Positions 21,167 through 37,300 of a stretch of 64,000 nt of DNA are shown piece by piece. Origin of the DNA: Myxococcales bacterium (GTDB taxonomy: Bacteria; Myxococcota_A; Polyangia; Haliangiales; Haliangiaceae); contig JADJGV010000013.1 in the NCBI GenBank assembly GCA_016707895.1, positions 62,001 to 126,000 of the forward strand. Direction: 5' to 3'. Each line of letters begins with the position of its first letter. Position 1 is the first letter of the stretch. The notes under the pieces are model-generated. The model did not search any database. It saw only the letters and a list, made by a program, of their open reading frames with translations, and was not told where the DNA came from. Both the position numbers and the translations under genes were made by a program.

Positions 21167-23464
21167 TCAACCGCCCGTCGGGCGGAAGTTGAACGGGTAG
21201 TTGACCTGCACGCCGCCGCCGCCCTTCGGCTTCGGGAACTCGATGCCCTTGATGACGCCCGCCACGCAGCCCGACACGTCGCCGTTGACACCCGAGGCGT
21301 TGGCGGTGGTCACGGTGCCGTTCGGGCTGATGAAGAACTGCGTGTTGACCGTGCCCTCGAGGCCAGGGTTAGCCAGCAGCTGCTTCTCGTAGCAGTACGA
21401 GATCTTCTGGATGTTGCGCTTGATGTAGCGGCGGATGATGGCCTTGTCGAGGTCACCCACCGACTGCGGCTGGCCGATGCGGACCGACGGGACCGCCGAC
21501 TGCCGACCGCGCATGCCGCCGCGACCGCTGCCCACGCCGTAACCCGAGCCGGTGCCCGAGCCGTGGCCGATGGTGCCGTAGCGGCCGGTGCCGATCGTGC
21601 CCCAGCCGGTGCCGCCGCCGCCCGGGCCGAAGCCCGACCGACCGAAGCCGAAGCCGCCGTTCATCTCGCCCGCCTCGTTGCCGAGGAGGCCGCCCTGGAT
21701 GTCCATGTCGTCGAAGCCGCTCGAGATGTCACCGGTGCCGGTGATCGACGCGAACGTGCCGCCCTGCGCGAACACCTGCGAGCCGAGGACGCCGGCCGTG
21801 CGGGCCTGCTCGATCGCCTGGGTGCGGGCGAGCTGCTCCTGGTCGGAGTTCTTCTTCATCTTGTACTGGCCCTCGGCGCGGTCCGAGTCCTTCTTGCCCA
21901 TCTTGCCCTCCTCGAGGGCCATCGCGGTGCCGGTGCCGCCCGACTCCTCCTCGCCGTCCTCCTCGGTCTCCTCGGGCTCGGGCGGGGGCGGATCATCGAT
22001 CGACTCGGTCTTGGCCGACGACGACGACTGCTCCGACATCGACATGTCCGTGGGCGCGCCGCCCTGGCCGGGGTCGACGTTCTTCAGGATGAACCAGAAG
22101 CCGATGTGCGCGACGGCCGAACCGAGGAAGTACAGCAGCACCTGGCTCTCGAGGCCGCCGAGCACGGGCACCGGCTGGCGCTTGGGCTGCGGCACCGAGG
22201 TGACCAGGTAGGTGGTCTGCCCGGCCTTGACCCGGATGCGCGCCTTCTGCGGGATCGTCATCTCGAGGCCGCCGGGCGCCGTCGACGACGGCCGCGCGCG
22301 GCCCTGCGACTGCAACTCGGCCAGGCTCATCGACTGCCCGTCGGACGAGACCTCGCCCTCCATGCCGGGCAGGAAGTTGAAGACGAAGTCCTCCGACGGG
22401 TTCGAGGACGGCGCGACCAGCGCGAACGAGCCGGCCGGCGCGTCGGTGGTCGGGTACTCGCACGTCGGGTCCTGCCCGATGCGGAAGAACGGGTTCGACT
22501 GCTTCTCGTCGCGCATGCGCATCAGGCCGGCGATCGCGAAGCCCAGGCCCAGCGGCAGGCCGAGGAACATCATGATGTCGTTCTCGATGCCCAGCTTGCG
22601 CGGCCGGAACGCCCACGACGGGCGCTTCTCGACCTCGACCCACTGGTGCCGCTTGCCGGCGTTGAACGACGCGTTCGAGTAGCCGCGGCCGAAACCGATC
22701 AGGCCGACCACCAGCCACAGGCCGGCGAGCCCGACGAAGGCCCACGTGGTCGGCGAGACCTTGCCGCCGCGCGGGTTGATGGCGTGCTTGACCGACACCA
22801 CCGAGCTGCCCAGCATCGCCGCGACCTCGACCGAGCGCGAGCCCGGGACGTCGATCTGGTCGGCCATGAAGCCGCTGGCGCCGAAGGTCGGGGCGGCCTG
22901 GGCCGGGGCGCTGTACATGCCGAACGGCGCCGGCACCGAGCCAGCGGCCATCGGCGGCGGCACCGGGGCGCGGGCCGCCATCGGCGGCGGGGCCATCGGC
23001 GACGGCGGCGGGGCCATCGGCGCGGGCGGCGGGGCCGCCATCGCGGCGGCCGGCGGCGGCGGCGCGGACGGGCGCGGGGTCGACGCGATCACCGCCTCGG
23101 CCTGCTCGCTGATCTGCGGCTGGACGCGGGTCGGGATGTCGTCGTCCTCCTCGGCGCCACCGATCGTGACCTCGATGCGGGTCTCGCCGATGACGACCGA
23201 GTCGCCCGACTGCAGCTTCGCCTTGTTGACCTTCTGGCCGTTGACGAAGGTGCCGGTCGTCGACGACAGGTCGATGATGCTGACGTCGCCGGGGCCCGTC
23301 ACCTCGATGAGGGCGTGCATCCGGCTGACGTTCTTGTCGTCGAGCCGCAGGTGCGACGACGACAGCTTGCCGACCTTGATGACCGGGAGGGTGAGCTTCT
23401 CCTCGCGGAGGAACTCGTCACCCTTGTAGAGTCGAAACGTCAGAGGAACTTTGCCACCGGCCAT
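21167..23464 (-). CDS. gltG: FHA/AgmX-PglI C-terminal-domain membrane protein, GltG-like
   Basis: 765 residues. An N-terminal FHA domain (about 25-95; VGKLSSSHLRL, NVSRMHALIEV, STTGTFVNGQ) is followed by a Pro/Ala-rich linker (about 115-190). Hydrophobic spans then lie near 225-245 (WAFVGLAGLWLVVGLIGFG), 290-315 (MMFLGLPLGLGFAIAGLM) and 440-460 (VLLYFLGSAVAHIGFWFIL). After that come an acidic PPPPEPEETEEDGEEE stretch, a Gly-rich spacer, and a C-terminal TonB/AgmX-PglI domain (about 670-760; YIKRNIQKISYCYEKQLLAN, GCVAGVIKGIEFPKPKG). This FHA-to-TonB-like architecture matches GltG (PglI) of the Myxococcus gliding machinery, where the inner-membrane protein reaches across the periplasm. The extra membrane spans are unlike the single span I recall for M. 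xanthus GltG. The start has GGAG eight bases upstream. Confidence 0.82.
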   Translation of the reverse strand: MAGGKVPLTFRLYKGDEFLREEKLTLPVIKVGKLSSSHLRLDDKNVSRMHALIEVTGPGDVSIIDLSSTTGTFVNGQKVNKAKLQSGDSVVIGETRIEVTIGGAEEDDDIPTRVQPQISEQAEAVIASTPRPSAPPPPAAAMAAPPPAPMAPPPSPMAPPPMAARAPVPPPMAAGSVPAPFGMYSAPAQAAPTFGASGFMADQIDVPGSRSVEVAAMLGSSVVSVKHAINPRGGKVSPTTWAFVGLAGLWLVVGLIGFGRGYSNASFNAGKRHQWVEVEKRPSWAFRPRKLGIENDIMMFLGLPLGLGFAIAGLMRMRDEKQSNPFFRIGQDPTCEYPTTDAPAGSFALVAPSSNPSEDFVFNFLPGMEGEVSSDGQSMSLAELQSQGRARPSSTAPGGLEMTIPQKARIRVKAGQTTYLVTSVPQPKRQPVPVLGGLESQVLLYFLGSAVAHIGFWFILKNVDPGQGGAPTDMSMSEQSSSSAKTESIDDPPPPEPEETEEDGEEESGGTGTAMALEEGKMGKKDSDRAEGQYKMKKNSDQEQLARTQAIEQARTAGVLGSQVFAQGGTFASITGTGDISSGFDDMDIQGGLLGNEAGEMNGGFGFGRSGFGPGGGGTGWGTIGTGRYGTIGHGSGTGSGYGVGSGRGGMRGRQSAVPSVRIGQPQSVGDLDKAIIRRYIKRNIQKISYCYEKQLLANPGLEGTVNTQFFISPNGTVTTANASGVNGDVSGCVAGVIKGIEFPKPKGGGGVQVNYPFNFRPTGG

Positions 23465-23556
23465 GTTGCTGTCTCCATGGAGCCCAGCTGCGCTGGGCTG
23501 TCGAACGGGAGGGCCGGGGCGTGGTCACGCGACGCGCAGGGAGCCTGCGCGCGCGA

Positions 23557-23808
23557 TCACAAGTCTTCGGCCGACTTGAGGATCTCTGCGATGAAGTCCT
23601 GGCGGATGCGGATGAGGCTCGAGTGCTTGGCGAAGCCGCCGACGTCGATGTTCGTGCCCTCGGGCTTGATGAGGTCACCCTCGATCGTGTCCCCCGAGAA
23701 GTCGTAGACCTTGACCTTCGCCTTGGGCTCCTTGTCCTTGGGCTGAGCCAAGGCGGGAGCTGCGGCGAGCGCGAGAATCGAGGCGGCGGCGAAGATGCGA
23801 GCGAACAT
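23557..23808 (-). CDS. Small secreted protein between GltE- and GltG-like genes (GltF position)
   Basis: 83 residues with a clear Sec signal peptide (MFARIFAAASILALAAAPALA, cleavage after ALA near residue 21). The mature part is basic at first and then a compact beta-like domain (VKVYDFSGDTIEGDLI, GFAKHSSLIRIRQDFIAEI). The start has AAAGGGA four bases upstream. Its position between the GltE-like lipoprotein and the GltG-like protein matches where Myxococcus has gltF, but similarity cannot be judged by eye and no symbol is assigned. It is a periplasmic protein, probably part of the same complex. A weak promoter (TTCCAG-16-TACACT) may lie in the 168-bp gap upstream. Confidence 0.75.
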   Translation of the reverse strand: MFARIFAAASILALAAAPALAQPKDKEPKAKVKVYDFSGDTIEGDLIKPEGTNIDVGGFAKHSSLIRIRQDFIAEILKSAEDL

Positions 23809-23976
23809 GACGTCCCTTTCTTCTCGAGGAGCTCGAGTCGAAGCGGGGGTCCGGCGCGCCAGCATCTGGGGCGTCTGACACGCGGGTTTCGACTCGGTTC
23901 CGTTTTTCTTTTCGCGTCGGTAGAGAAAGTGTAGCGGGGATCGGACGGGCTGGAACCGGAATCTATCTCAGCGAAA

Positions 23977-25314
23977 CTACTGACCGCCGCCGGGGGCCGG
24001 CGCCGGCGCTGGCGGAGGCGGCGGCTGCGAGGCCGCCATCTTCATCGCCTCGTCGAGCTGCTTCACCAGCTTGTCGATGGCCTTGATGTTCTCCTGGGCC
24101 TCGTCCTTGTCGCCCTGGGAGCCATCCTTGCCCATGAAGTCCTGGAAGAACTGACGCGCCACCTTGGAGGTGTTCTGCATCGCCTTCAGGTCGTTCTCCT
24201 TGTTGGCGCGGAAGTCCTTGTAGAGCACGCCGAGGTTGAAGTAGGCGTCGCCCCGCTTCGGGTCGAGGTCCTTGGCCTTCTTGTACGAGGCCTCGGCGCC
24301 ATCGAGGTCGCCCAGGCCGCGCTGGGCGATGCCCAGGCCGATCACCGCGTCGTAGTTCTTCGGCTGCTGCGACAGCACCTTCTCGAACGCGGCCTTGGCC
24401 ACGTCGTAGCGGCGGGTGCCGAGCTGGATCAGGCCCACGTTCATGTGCGCCTCGGCCAGCTTCGGGTCGAGCTCGGTGGCGGCCTGAAACCGCGCCAGCG
24501 CGTCGGTCAGGTTGTTCTTGGCCAGCGACAGGAGGCCGAGCGCGTGCTGCAGCGGGGCGTACTTGGCGTTCTTCTTCTCGCCCTCCTCGAGCAGCAGCTT
24601 GGCGAGATCGAGGCGGTTGCGGTTCTTCTGCCGGCCCTCCATGTAGACCAGGCCGTAGACCGTGTACGCGCGGACGTTCTCGTTGTCGACGGCGAGCGCG
24701 TTCGACAGCTTCTTGCGCGCGTCCTCCTCGAGCTTGGCCCAGGCGGCCTGGTCCTTGGTCTTGCGCATCTCGGCCAGGTTGAGCGACGCCAGGTTCACGT
24801 AGGCGGCGGTCAGCTTGGGGTTGGCCTTGATCGCGCTCTCCCAGTACTTGCGGGCGCCGTCGACCTTGCCGGCGGCGAAGTACAGCTCGCCGAGGTTGGA
24901 GATCGACGCGCCGTGGTTGGGCTTGACCTTCAGCGCGGCCTGGTACGCGTCCTCGGCGTCCTTGGCCAGGCCGCAGTTGTGGAAGCTGCGGCCCGCCATG
25001 TACTGGGCCTCGACGATGTCCTTGTGGGCGCGGGCGACGGCGGAGAACTGCTCGGCGGCCGAGCGGCAGCTCGACTCGTTCCAGCCGGCGGCGGCCGACT
25101 TGTTGTAGAAGTCGAGCGCGCTGGCGTAGTCGGCCTTGGCGTCGGTCGACACCTCGCGCGGCGTGTCGGTCTGCTCGGGCTTGACGGCGCTGACGTCGGG
25201 CGGCGGCGGCACGTCGGTGTTGCCCTTCTGCAGGCCCGACGACGGCTTCTGGCCGCCACCGCACGCGACGGCGGCGAGGAGGAGCGTGGTTCCGAGAACG
25301 TGGGAGAGGCGCAT
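23977..25314 (-). CDS. gltE: TPR lipoprotein, GltE-like
   Basis: 445 residues. The signal peptide ends at lipobox LLAAVAC (Cys18). A Gly/Pro-rich linker is followed by about nine TPR hairpins (for example AQYMAGRSFHNCGLAKDAED, ISNLGELYFAAGKVDGARKY, MNVGLIQLGTRRYDVAKAAF, VIGLGIAQRGLGDLDGAEAS), and a Pro/Ala/Gly tail. Position and type (TPR lipoprotein upstream of an FHA/TonB GltG-like protein) fit GltE (AglT) of the Myxococcus trans-envelope complex. The ATG at 25314 is chosen because the lipoprotein signal begins there; the frame extends upstream to 25350. The ribosome binding site is weak. It runs in the same direction as the 1155-residue TPR gene 63 bp upstream. Confidence 0.8.
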   Translation of the reverse strand: MRLSHVLGTTLLLAAVACGGGQKPSSGLQKGNTDVPPPPDVSAVKPEQTDTPREVSTDAKADYASALDFYNKSAAAGWNESSCRSAAEQFSAVARAHKDIVEAQYMAGRSFHNCGLAKDAEDAYQAALKVKPNHGASISNLGELYFAAGKVDGARKYWESAIKANPKLTAAYVNLASLNLAEMRKTKDQAAWAKLEEDARKKLSNALAVDNENVRAYTVYGLVYMEGRQKNRNRLDLAKLLLEEGEKKNAKYAPLQHALGLLSLAKNNLTDALARFQAATELDPKLAEAHMNVGLIQLGTRRYDVAKAAFEKVLSQQPKNYDAVIGLGIAQRGLGDLDGAEASYKKAKDLDPKRGDAYFNLGVLYKDFRANKENDLKAMQNTSKVARQFFQDFMGKDGSQGDKDEAQENIKAIDKLVKQLDEAMKMAASQPPPPPAPAPAPGGGQ

Positions 25315-25377
25315 GGTGCGTGCCTTTTTCGAAAGTCGGACGGAGGTCAATTCTCGCGGATCGGAGGAAGGCCTCGC

Positions 25378-28845
<3,468 letters not shown>

Positions 28846-28935
28846 CGGGTGTACCTCGGTGGGTCGTTTCAGCGTCGAACGCGTCGACGTCAACTTGTCA
28901 GTCGGCAACTCAGGAGCGGGACGGACGCGGCGCGG

Positions 28936-30525
<1,590 letters not shown>

Positions 30526-30629
30526 CAGGGTTCCTCCAGACGGGCGCCCGAGCAGTCGGCACCTCGAGCAGCGCGGCGCCCCACGCGGGGGACATCGCCA
30601 ACGCTTTCGCGGGCCTCTCGGGCGGCGGA

Positions 30630-30659
30630 ATCATCGACGTGCGCGCGCGGAATTGTCAA
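30630..30659 (-). promoter_or_regulatory. Probable promoter of the GltC-like block
   Basis: On the minus strand TTGACA (30659-30654) is followed after 18 bases by GATGAT (30635-30630), 105 bases before the ATG at 30525. The -35 box is consensus but the -10 is poor. The 411-bp divergent gap 30526-30936 holds only this, the opposing promoter and no gene that I can support. Confidence 0.4.
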
Positions 30660-30850
30660 GGCACCCGTGCGACCTTGGACCACGCCTGCGGTGGTTCGGC
30701 GATGATCGCGCCGTCGCGACGACAGACCCAGCATCACTACGCGGACACATCGCGCTGGGCGCGGTTGCACGCCACCGTGGCATCTCGCCCCGATCAGGTT
30801 TCGGTGACGGATCGACGAGCCCACCGCACTCATCGAACATCGCGCCCGCC

Positions 30851-30878
30851 TTGACTTCGCCACCTCGACTTCTATTAT
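30851..30878 (+). promoter_or_regulatory. Sigma70-type promoter of the Cys-rich lipoprotein gene
   Basis: TTGACT (30851-30856) and TATTAT (30873-30878) are separated by 16 bases, 58 bases upstream of the ATG at 30937. The AT-rich -10 stands out in this GC-rich sequence. Confidence 0.65.
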
Positions 30879-30936
30879 CGCCGCTCGACGCGGGCGAGCT
30901 TGTGCCCAACGTCTGCCAACGGAGCCAGGGAACCCG

Positions 30937-31446
30937 ATGAACACCACCGCTCGTTCGCATCGCCCCATGTGGATCGCCGTCGCCGTGGCCGCCCTCGCGG
31001 CGGGCTGCAGCGACAACCCGGTGGGCCGCATCTGCGACCTCGGCCTCAACGATCCCGGCCTGAACCAGGCCGTGGTTGGCTCGCCCTCGCTCGACTGCCC
31101 GACGCGCACCTGCTTGAAGGTGCCGATGGACGTGAACAAGGTCCCGCCCGACGACTTCCAGGCGCTGTCGGCCAACAAGGGCATGTGCACCGCCACCTGC
31201 GAGAGCGACGACGACTGCGACAAGGTCCCCGAGTCGCCTTGCATCACCGGGTTCACCTGCGGCGTCGCGCTGACGGTGGGTCCGTTCTGCTGCCAGAAGT
31301 TCTGCATCTGCAAGGACTACGTCGTCCTCCCTCCGTCGGGCCAGCTGCCCGACAAGGAGGCGTGCGACGCGTCCAACCCGACGAACATCTGCTGCAACCT
31401 CGAGGGTCGCGTCGGCAACACGCTGTACCCGAACTGTCCGGGCTGA
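30937..31446 (+). CDS. Cys-rich secreted lipoprotein
   Basis: 169 residues. The signal peptide ends at the lipobox AALAAGC (Cys24). The mature part carries about sixteen cysteines, many paired (TCESDDDCD, PFCCQKFCICKD, NICCNLEG), which implies a small disulphide-locked fold on the outer surface or in the periplasm. The ATG has AGGGA five bases upstream. It lies in its own transcription unit between a sigma70-type promoter and a hairpin. Small Cys-rich lipoproteins with this kind of CTATCESDDDC pattern are frequent in Myxococcota; function is unknown. Confidence 0.85.
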   Translation: MNTTARSHRPMWIAVAVAALAAGCSDNPVGRICDLGLNDPGLNQAVVGSPSLDCPTRTCLKVPMDVNKVPPDDFQALSANKGMCTATCESDDDCDKVPESPCITGFTCGVALTVGPFCCQKFCICKDYVVLPPSGQLPDKEACDASNPTNICCNLEGRVGNTLYPNCPG

Positions 31447-31458
31447 CCGTGTTTTCAA

Positions 31459-31481
31459 GAGGGCGTTTCGCAAACGCCCTC
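31459..31481 (+). terminator. Hairpin after the Cys-rich lipoprotein gene
   Basis: A perfect 10-bp stem (GAGGGCGTTT/AAACGCCCTC) with loop CGC starts 13 bases after the stop. A second hairpin (CCCCGG/CCGGGG) follows immediately. No T-run follows, so termination efficiency is uncertain. Confidence 0.55.
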
Positions 31482-31626
31482 CCCCGGCATTCGCCGGGGC
31501 CCCCACCCGAAACGGCCCGGAGTGCGGCCCCAGACGATGGTGGGATGAACGAAGGTTGGCGGCGGTGCGAGGGATTGGTGGATCGGACTAAGGGCCGTGG
31601 TCGCCGTCGCGGCCGCGGTCGCGCGG

Positions 31627-31992
31627 TCACCAGGTGATGTGGAAGGCGCCGGGGATCACCACGAGATCGGCGCCGGTGATGGCGACGACGTCGAAGCGGC
31701 AGGTGCGGAAGCGCGGCTGGCGGTGCGCGAGGTACTGCGCGGCCATGCGTGCGACCTGGCGCTGCTTGCTGTGCGGCACGGCGGCGAGCCCACCGCCGAA
31801 GCGGCCGTCGGCGCGTGAGCGCACCTCGACGAAGACCAGCACGTCGCCGTCGTAGGCGACCAGGTCCAGCTCGCCGACGCGAGCGCGGTAGTTGCGCTCG
31901 ACGACGCGATAGCCACGCGCGATCAGCGCCGACTCGGCGCGACGCTCCGCGGCGCTACCCGCGCAGGTTCGATCTCGGACTCGCTCCCCCAT
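31627..31992 (-). CDS. yraN: YraN/UPF0102 family endonuclease-like protein
   Basis: 121 residues. The restriction-endonuclease-like fold of the UPF0102 family is evident: AERRAESALIARGYRVVERN, then GELDLVAYDGDVLVFVEVRS with the E-x-D/E-x-K-like catalytic set Glu-Leu-Asp and Glu-Val-Arg, and CRFDVVAI near the end. By family it is a small nuclease-fold protein of uncertain role, sometimes tied to recombination or DNA uptake. The ATG has CAGGAGG six bases upstream. It follows rplS by 31 bp and is probably the last gene of the rpsP operon, a common arrangement. Confidence 0.88.
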   Translation of the reverse strand: MGERVRDRTCAGSAAERRAESALIARGYRVVERNYRARVGELDLVAYDGDVLVFVEVRSRADGRFGGGLAAVPHSKQRQVARMAAQYLAHRQPRFRTCRFDVVAITGADLVVIPGAFHITW

Positions 31993-32023
31993 CCCGCCCT
32001 CCTGTCACACGGTCGAAGATAGC

Positions 32024-32506
32024 TCAGGCGCCAGCGGCGGCCTTGAGCTCCTTCTTCTTCTGGCGCTTGCCGCGGCCGGTGATCTTCTCCTTCGGCGCGG
32101 CGGGCTCGGCACCCTCGACGGGCGCGGCCTCGACGGTCTCGACGTGGATCGCGGCGGCGCGCTCCTTGATGCGGGCGGCCTTGCCGGACAGCTCGCGGAG
32201 GTAGAACAGCCGGGCCTGGTTGACCCGACCGCGCGCCATCACCTCGACCTTGTCGATGTTGGGCGAGTTGTCGGGGAACACGCGCTCGACGCCGACGCCG
32301 TAGGAGATCTTCCGCACGGTGAAGGTGGAGCGGGCGCCCTTGCGCACGCGGCGGATGCAGACGCCTTCGAAGGCCTGGAGGCGCGTCTTCTCGCCCTCGC
32401 GGATCTTCGCCCAGACCTTGACCGAGTCTCCGGGACGGAACTCGGGCAAGGCACCCTGGCGGCGGTTCTGCTTGTCGATGGATTCGAGGATGCGATGGGC
32501 GCTCAT
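32024..32506 (-). CDS. rplS: 50S ribosomal protein L19
   Basis: 160 residues. The L19 core is intact (PEFRPGDSVKVWAKIREGEK, then RLQAFEGVCIRRVRKGA, FTVRKISYGVGVERVFPDNS and LFYLRELSGKAARIKE). The normal length is about 115-130; the extra C-terminal tail of about 35 residues is Ala/Glu/Lys-rich and ends with GRGKRQKKKELKAAAGA, a basic extension. The ATG at 32506 is preceded by GAGG five bases upstream. It sits downstream of trmD, as in most bacteria. Confidence 0.97.
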   Translation of the reverse strand: MSAHRILESIDKQNRRQGALPEFRPGDSVKVWAKIREGEKTRLQAFEGVCIRRVRKGARSTFTVRKISYGVGVERVFPDNSPNIDKVEVMARGRVNQARLFYLRELSGKAARIKERAAAIHVETVEAAPVEGAEPAAPKEKITGRGKRQKKKELKAAAGA

Positions 32507-32581
32507 TGGAGCCTCAGGAGGCGGACGCACAGAAAAGGTCTGCGCGCGGACGCGTGTTTCTGCCAGAAAGGCGGGGGGGCG

Positions 32582-33912
<1,331 letters not shown>

Positions 33913-33916
<4 letters not shown>

Positions 33917-34482
33917 CGCGGCTCCTCGGGGATCCCGTCGGGCGGCGTGACCACGACGACGCGCCGCTCCGCGTCGACGTCGGCGATGAACGCGTCGACC
34001 AGCGGCAACAGGCGCTCGACCGCGCCCGGGCTGCCGTCCTCGTGCTGGTCGTCGTGGATCACCAGGCGATCCTGAGGGCCGAGCTCGATCGCGACGATCG
34101 TGCCCCAGGGCCGCCCGTCGGCGAGCTGGCAGCGGCAGCCGACCAGATCGGCGTAGAGCACGTCGTCGTCGTCGAGGGCGAGCTGGTCGCGGGCGACCGA
34201 GACCACCTGGCCGCGCAGCGCCGCGGCGGCGTCGCGATCGGTCAACCCCTCGAGGGCTAGGAGGTAGGCGCCGCCGACCGGGCGGGCGGCGACCACCGCG
34301 TAGCGGCGCTCGCCGATCCACAGGTGATCGACCGCGCCGAGGGTCTCGGACGACGGATCGATCGACACCGCCAGCACCTCGCCGCGGATGCCGTGGGCCT
34401 TGGCGATGGTGGCGACCTCGACCCGATCGGCCGCGGCGTCACCGTCGGCGGCCTCGGGGGCCGGCTCGCCGGGCGTGCGCAC
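33913..34482 (-). CDS. rimM: 16S rRNA processing protein RimM
   Basis: 189 residues. The N-terminal RimM barrel begins VEVATIAKAHGIRGEVLAVS after an acidic leader of about 20 residues. The PRC-barrel domain occupies the C-terminal half (LYADLVGCRCQLADGRPWGT, VERLLPLVDAFIADVD). RimM binds S19 and helps 30S maturation. It starts at a GTG (34482) with GAGG six bases upstream, ten bases after khpA, and overlaps trmD by four bases. Confidence 0.94.
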
Positions 34483-34492
34483 GATCAGCCTC

Positions 34493-34756
34493 TTATTCGA
34501 GGATCTCGACCAGGATGCGCTTCTTGGAGCGCGGCGCGACCTGGGTGACCAGCGTGCGGAGGGCGCGGGCGGTCTTGCCGCCGCGGCCGATGATCTTGCC
34601 GAGATCGCTCTCGGCGACCTCGAGCTCGTACACCGAGGCCTGGCGCTCCTCGACGAGGGCCACGTGGACCTCGTCGGGCTTGTCGACCAGGCCCTTGGCG
34701 ATGTAGCGGACCAGATCGGCGATGTCGAGGGCCGCGCCGTCGTCGGTGCGGGTCAC
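34493..34756 (-). CDS. khpA: KH-domain RNA-binding protein KhpA
   Basis: 87 residues, a single type II KH domain with the GxxG loop in KIIGRGGKTARALRTLV. In other bacteria KhpA pairs with KhpB/Jag in RNA binding. The start is a GTG at 34756, two bases after the rpsP stop, so it is translationally coupled. Its place between rpsP and rimM is the conserved order. Confidence 0.93.
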   Translation of the reverse strand: MTRTDDGAALDIADLVRYIAKGLVDKPDEVHVALVEERQASVYELEVAESDLGKIIGRGGKTARALRTLVTQVAPRSKKRILVEILE

Positions 34757-34758
34757 GA

Positions 34759-35022
34759 TCAGGCCTTGGCGGTCTTGGCCGGGGCAGCGGCGCCGGCCTT
34801 GAAGCGACGGACCAGGCTGGCCAGGGTCTCGGACGGCTGGGCGCCGACCTTGACCCAGTGCTCGTAGCGCTCGGCGTCGTAGGCGAAGGCCTTCGTGCGC
34901 GGATCGAACGTGCCGATCAGATCGATGAACCGACCGTCGCGGGCCCGACGCTTGTCGGCGGCGACGATGCGGTAGAACGGGCGCTTCTTCGAGCCCTGAC
35001 GAGACATGCGGAGGACGACCAT
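34759..35022 (-). CDS. rpsP: 30S ribosomal protein S16
   Basis: 87 residues: VVLRMSRQGSKKRPFYRIVA, then RDGRFIDLIGTFDPR and RYEHWVKVGAQPSETLASLV are the S16 signature. The C-terminus is Ala/Lys-rich. The ATG at 35022 has GAGGA five bases upstream; upstream in-frame codons to 35085 are not S16. It is the first gene of the operon. Confidence 0.97.
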   Translation of the reverse strand: MVVLRMSRQGSKKRPFYRIVAADKRRARDGRFIDLIGTFDPRTKAFAYDAERYEHWVKVGAQPSETLASLVRRFKAGAAAPAKTAKA

Positions 35023-35056
35023 GGATTCCTCGAACGGGGTGGCGTGAGAGCGGCGG

Positions 35057-35085
35057 AATCTACGGGCCGGGTCCGGCGCTGTCAA
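35057..35085 (-). promoter_or_regulatory. Sigma70-type promoter of the rpsP operon
   Basis: On the minus strand TTGACA (35085-35080) and TAGATT (35062-35057) are separated by the ideal 17 bases. The -10 lies 34 bases upstream of the rpsP ATG. Confidence 0.75.
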
Positions 35086-35105
35086 GCGTGCTATAGGTCT
35101 CGCGC

Positions 35106-36793
<1,688 letters not shown>

Positions 36794-36797
<4 letters not shown>

Positions 36798-37300
36798 CGC
36801 GGGCGGCGGCGCGGCTCGCGCTGGCGCTGGGGCTGGTGGCGTGCAGCCACCCGCGCCCGACCGCGTCGCCGGCCCCGACCGCCACCCACCGGCCGACCAA
36901 GCCGCGGCCGACCAAGCCGCGACCGGCCAAGCCTGCGACACCGGCGGCGGTGCCCGTCGCACCGGACACCGCTGCGACCGTCGCACCTGCCCCGCCCGAT
37001 GCCCGCCCGGGTGTCGAGCGCGGCCAGGCGGTGTGGTACGCCTCTGGGCGGATGACGGCCTCGGGGGAGCGCTTCGACAAGCACAAGATGGCCGCCGCGC
37101 ACCGCACGCTGCCCTTCGGCACCAAGGTGCGGGTCACCGCCGACCGCACCGGCCGCTCGGTGGTGGTGCGCATCAACGATCGCGGCCCGTTCGGCAACAA
37201 GGCGCGCATCATCGACCTGACCGAGGCGGCGGCGAAGCAGCTCGGCATCATCGATGCAGGGCACGCCGCCGTGACGATCGAGATCCTGGAGAGTCCATGA
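36794..37300 (+). CDS. RlpA-like double-psi beta-barrel lipoprotein
   Basis: 168 residues. The GTG start overlaps the preceding stop by four bases (GTGA). The lipobox is ALGLVAC (Cys17). A long Pro/Thr/Lys/Arg-rich linker (about 20-75; KPRPTKPRPAKP repeats) suits spanning peptidoglycan. The C-terminal domain (about 77-166) is RlpA-like: GQAVWYASGRMTASGERFDK, MAAAHRTLPFGTKVRVT, VVVRINDRGPFGNKARIIDL, with the conserved NDRGPF and Asp in RIIDLT. RlpA proteins bind or cleave denuded peptidoglycan glycans. There is no SPOR domain. It is followed by an ABC gene with an ATGA overlap. Confidence 0.87.

Noticed and set aside
32507..32581. Terminator-like hairpin between trmD and rplS
   Set aside because: The stem (TTTCT/AGAAA) is only five bp, and the genes belong to one operon.
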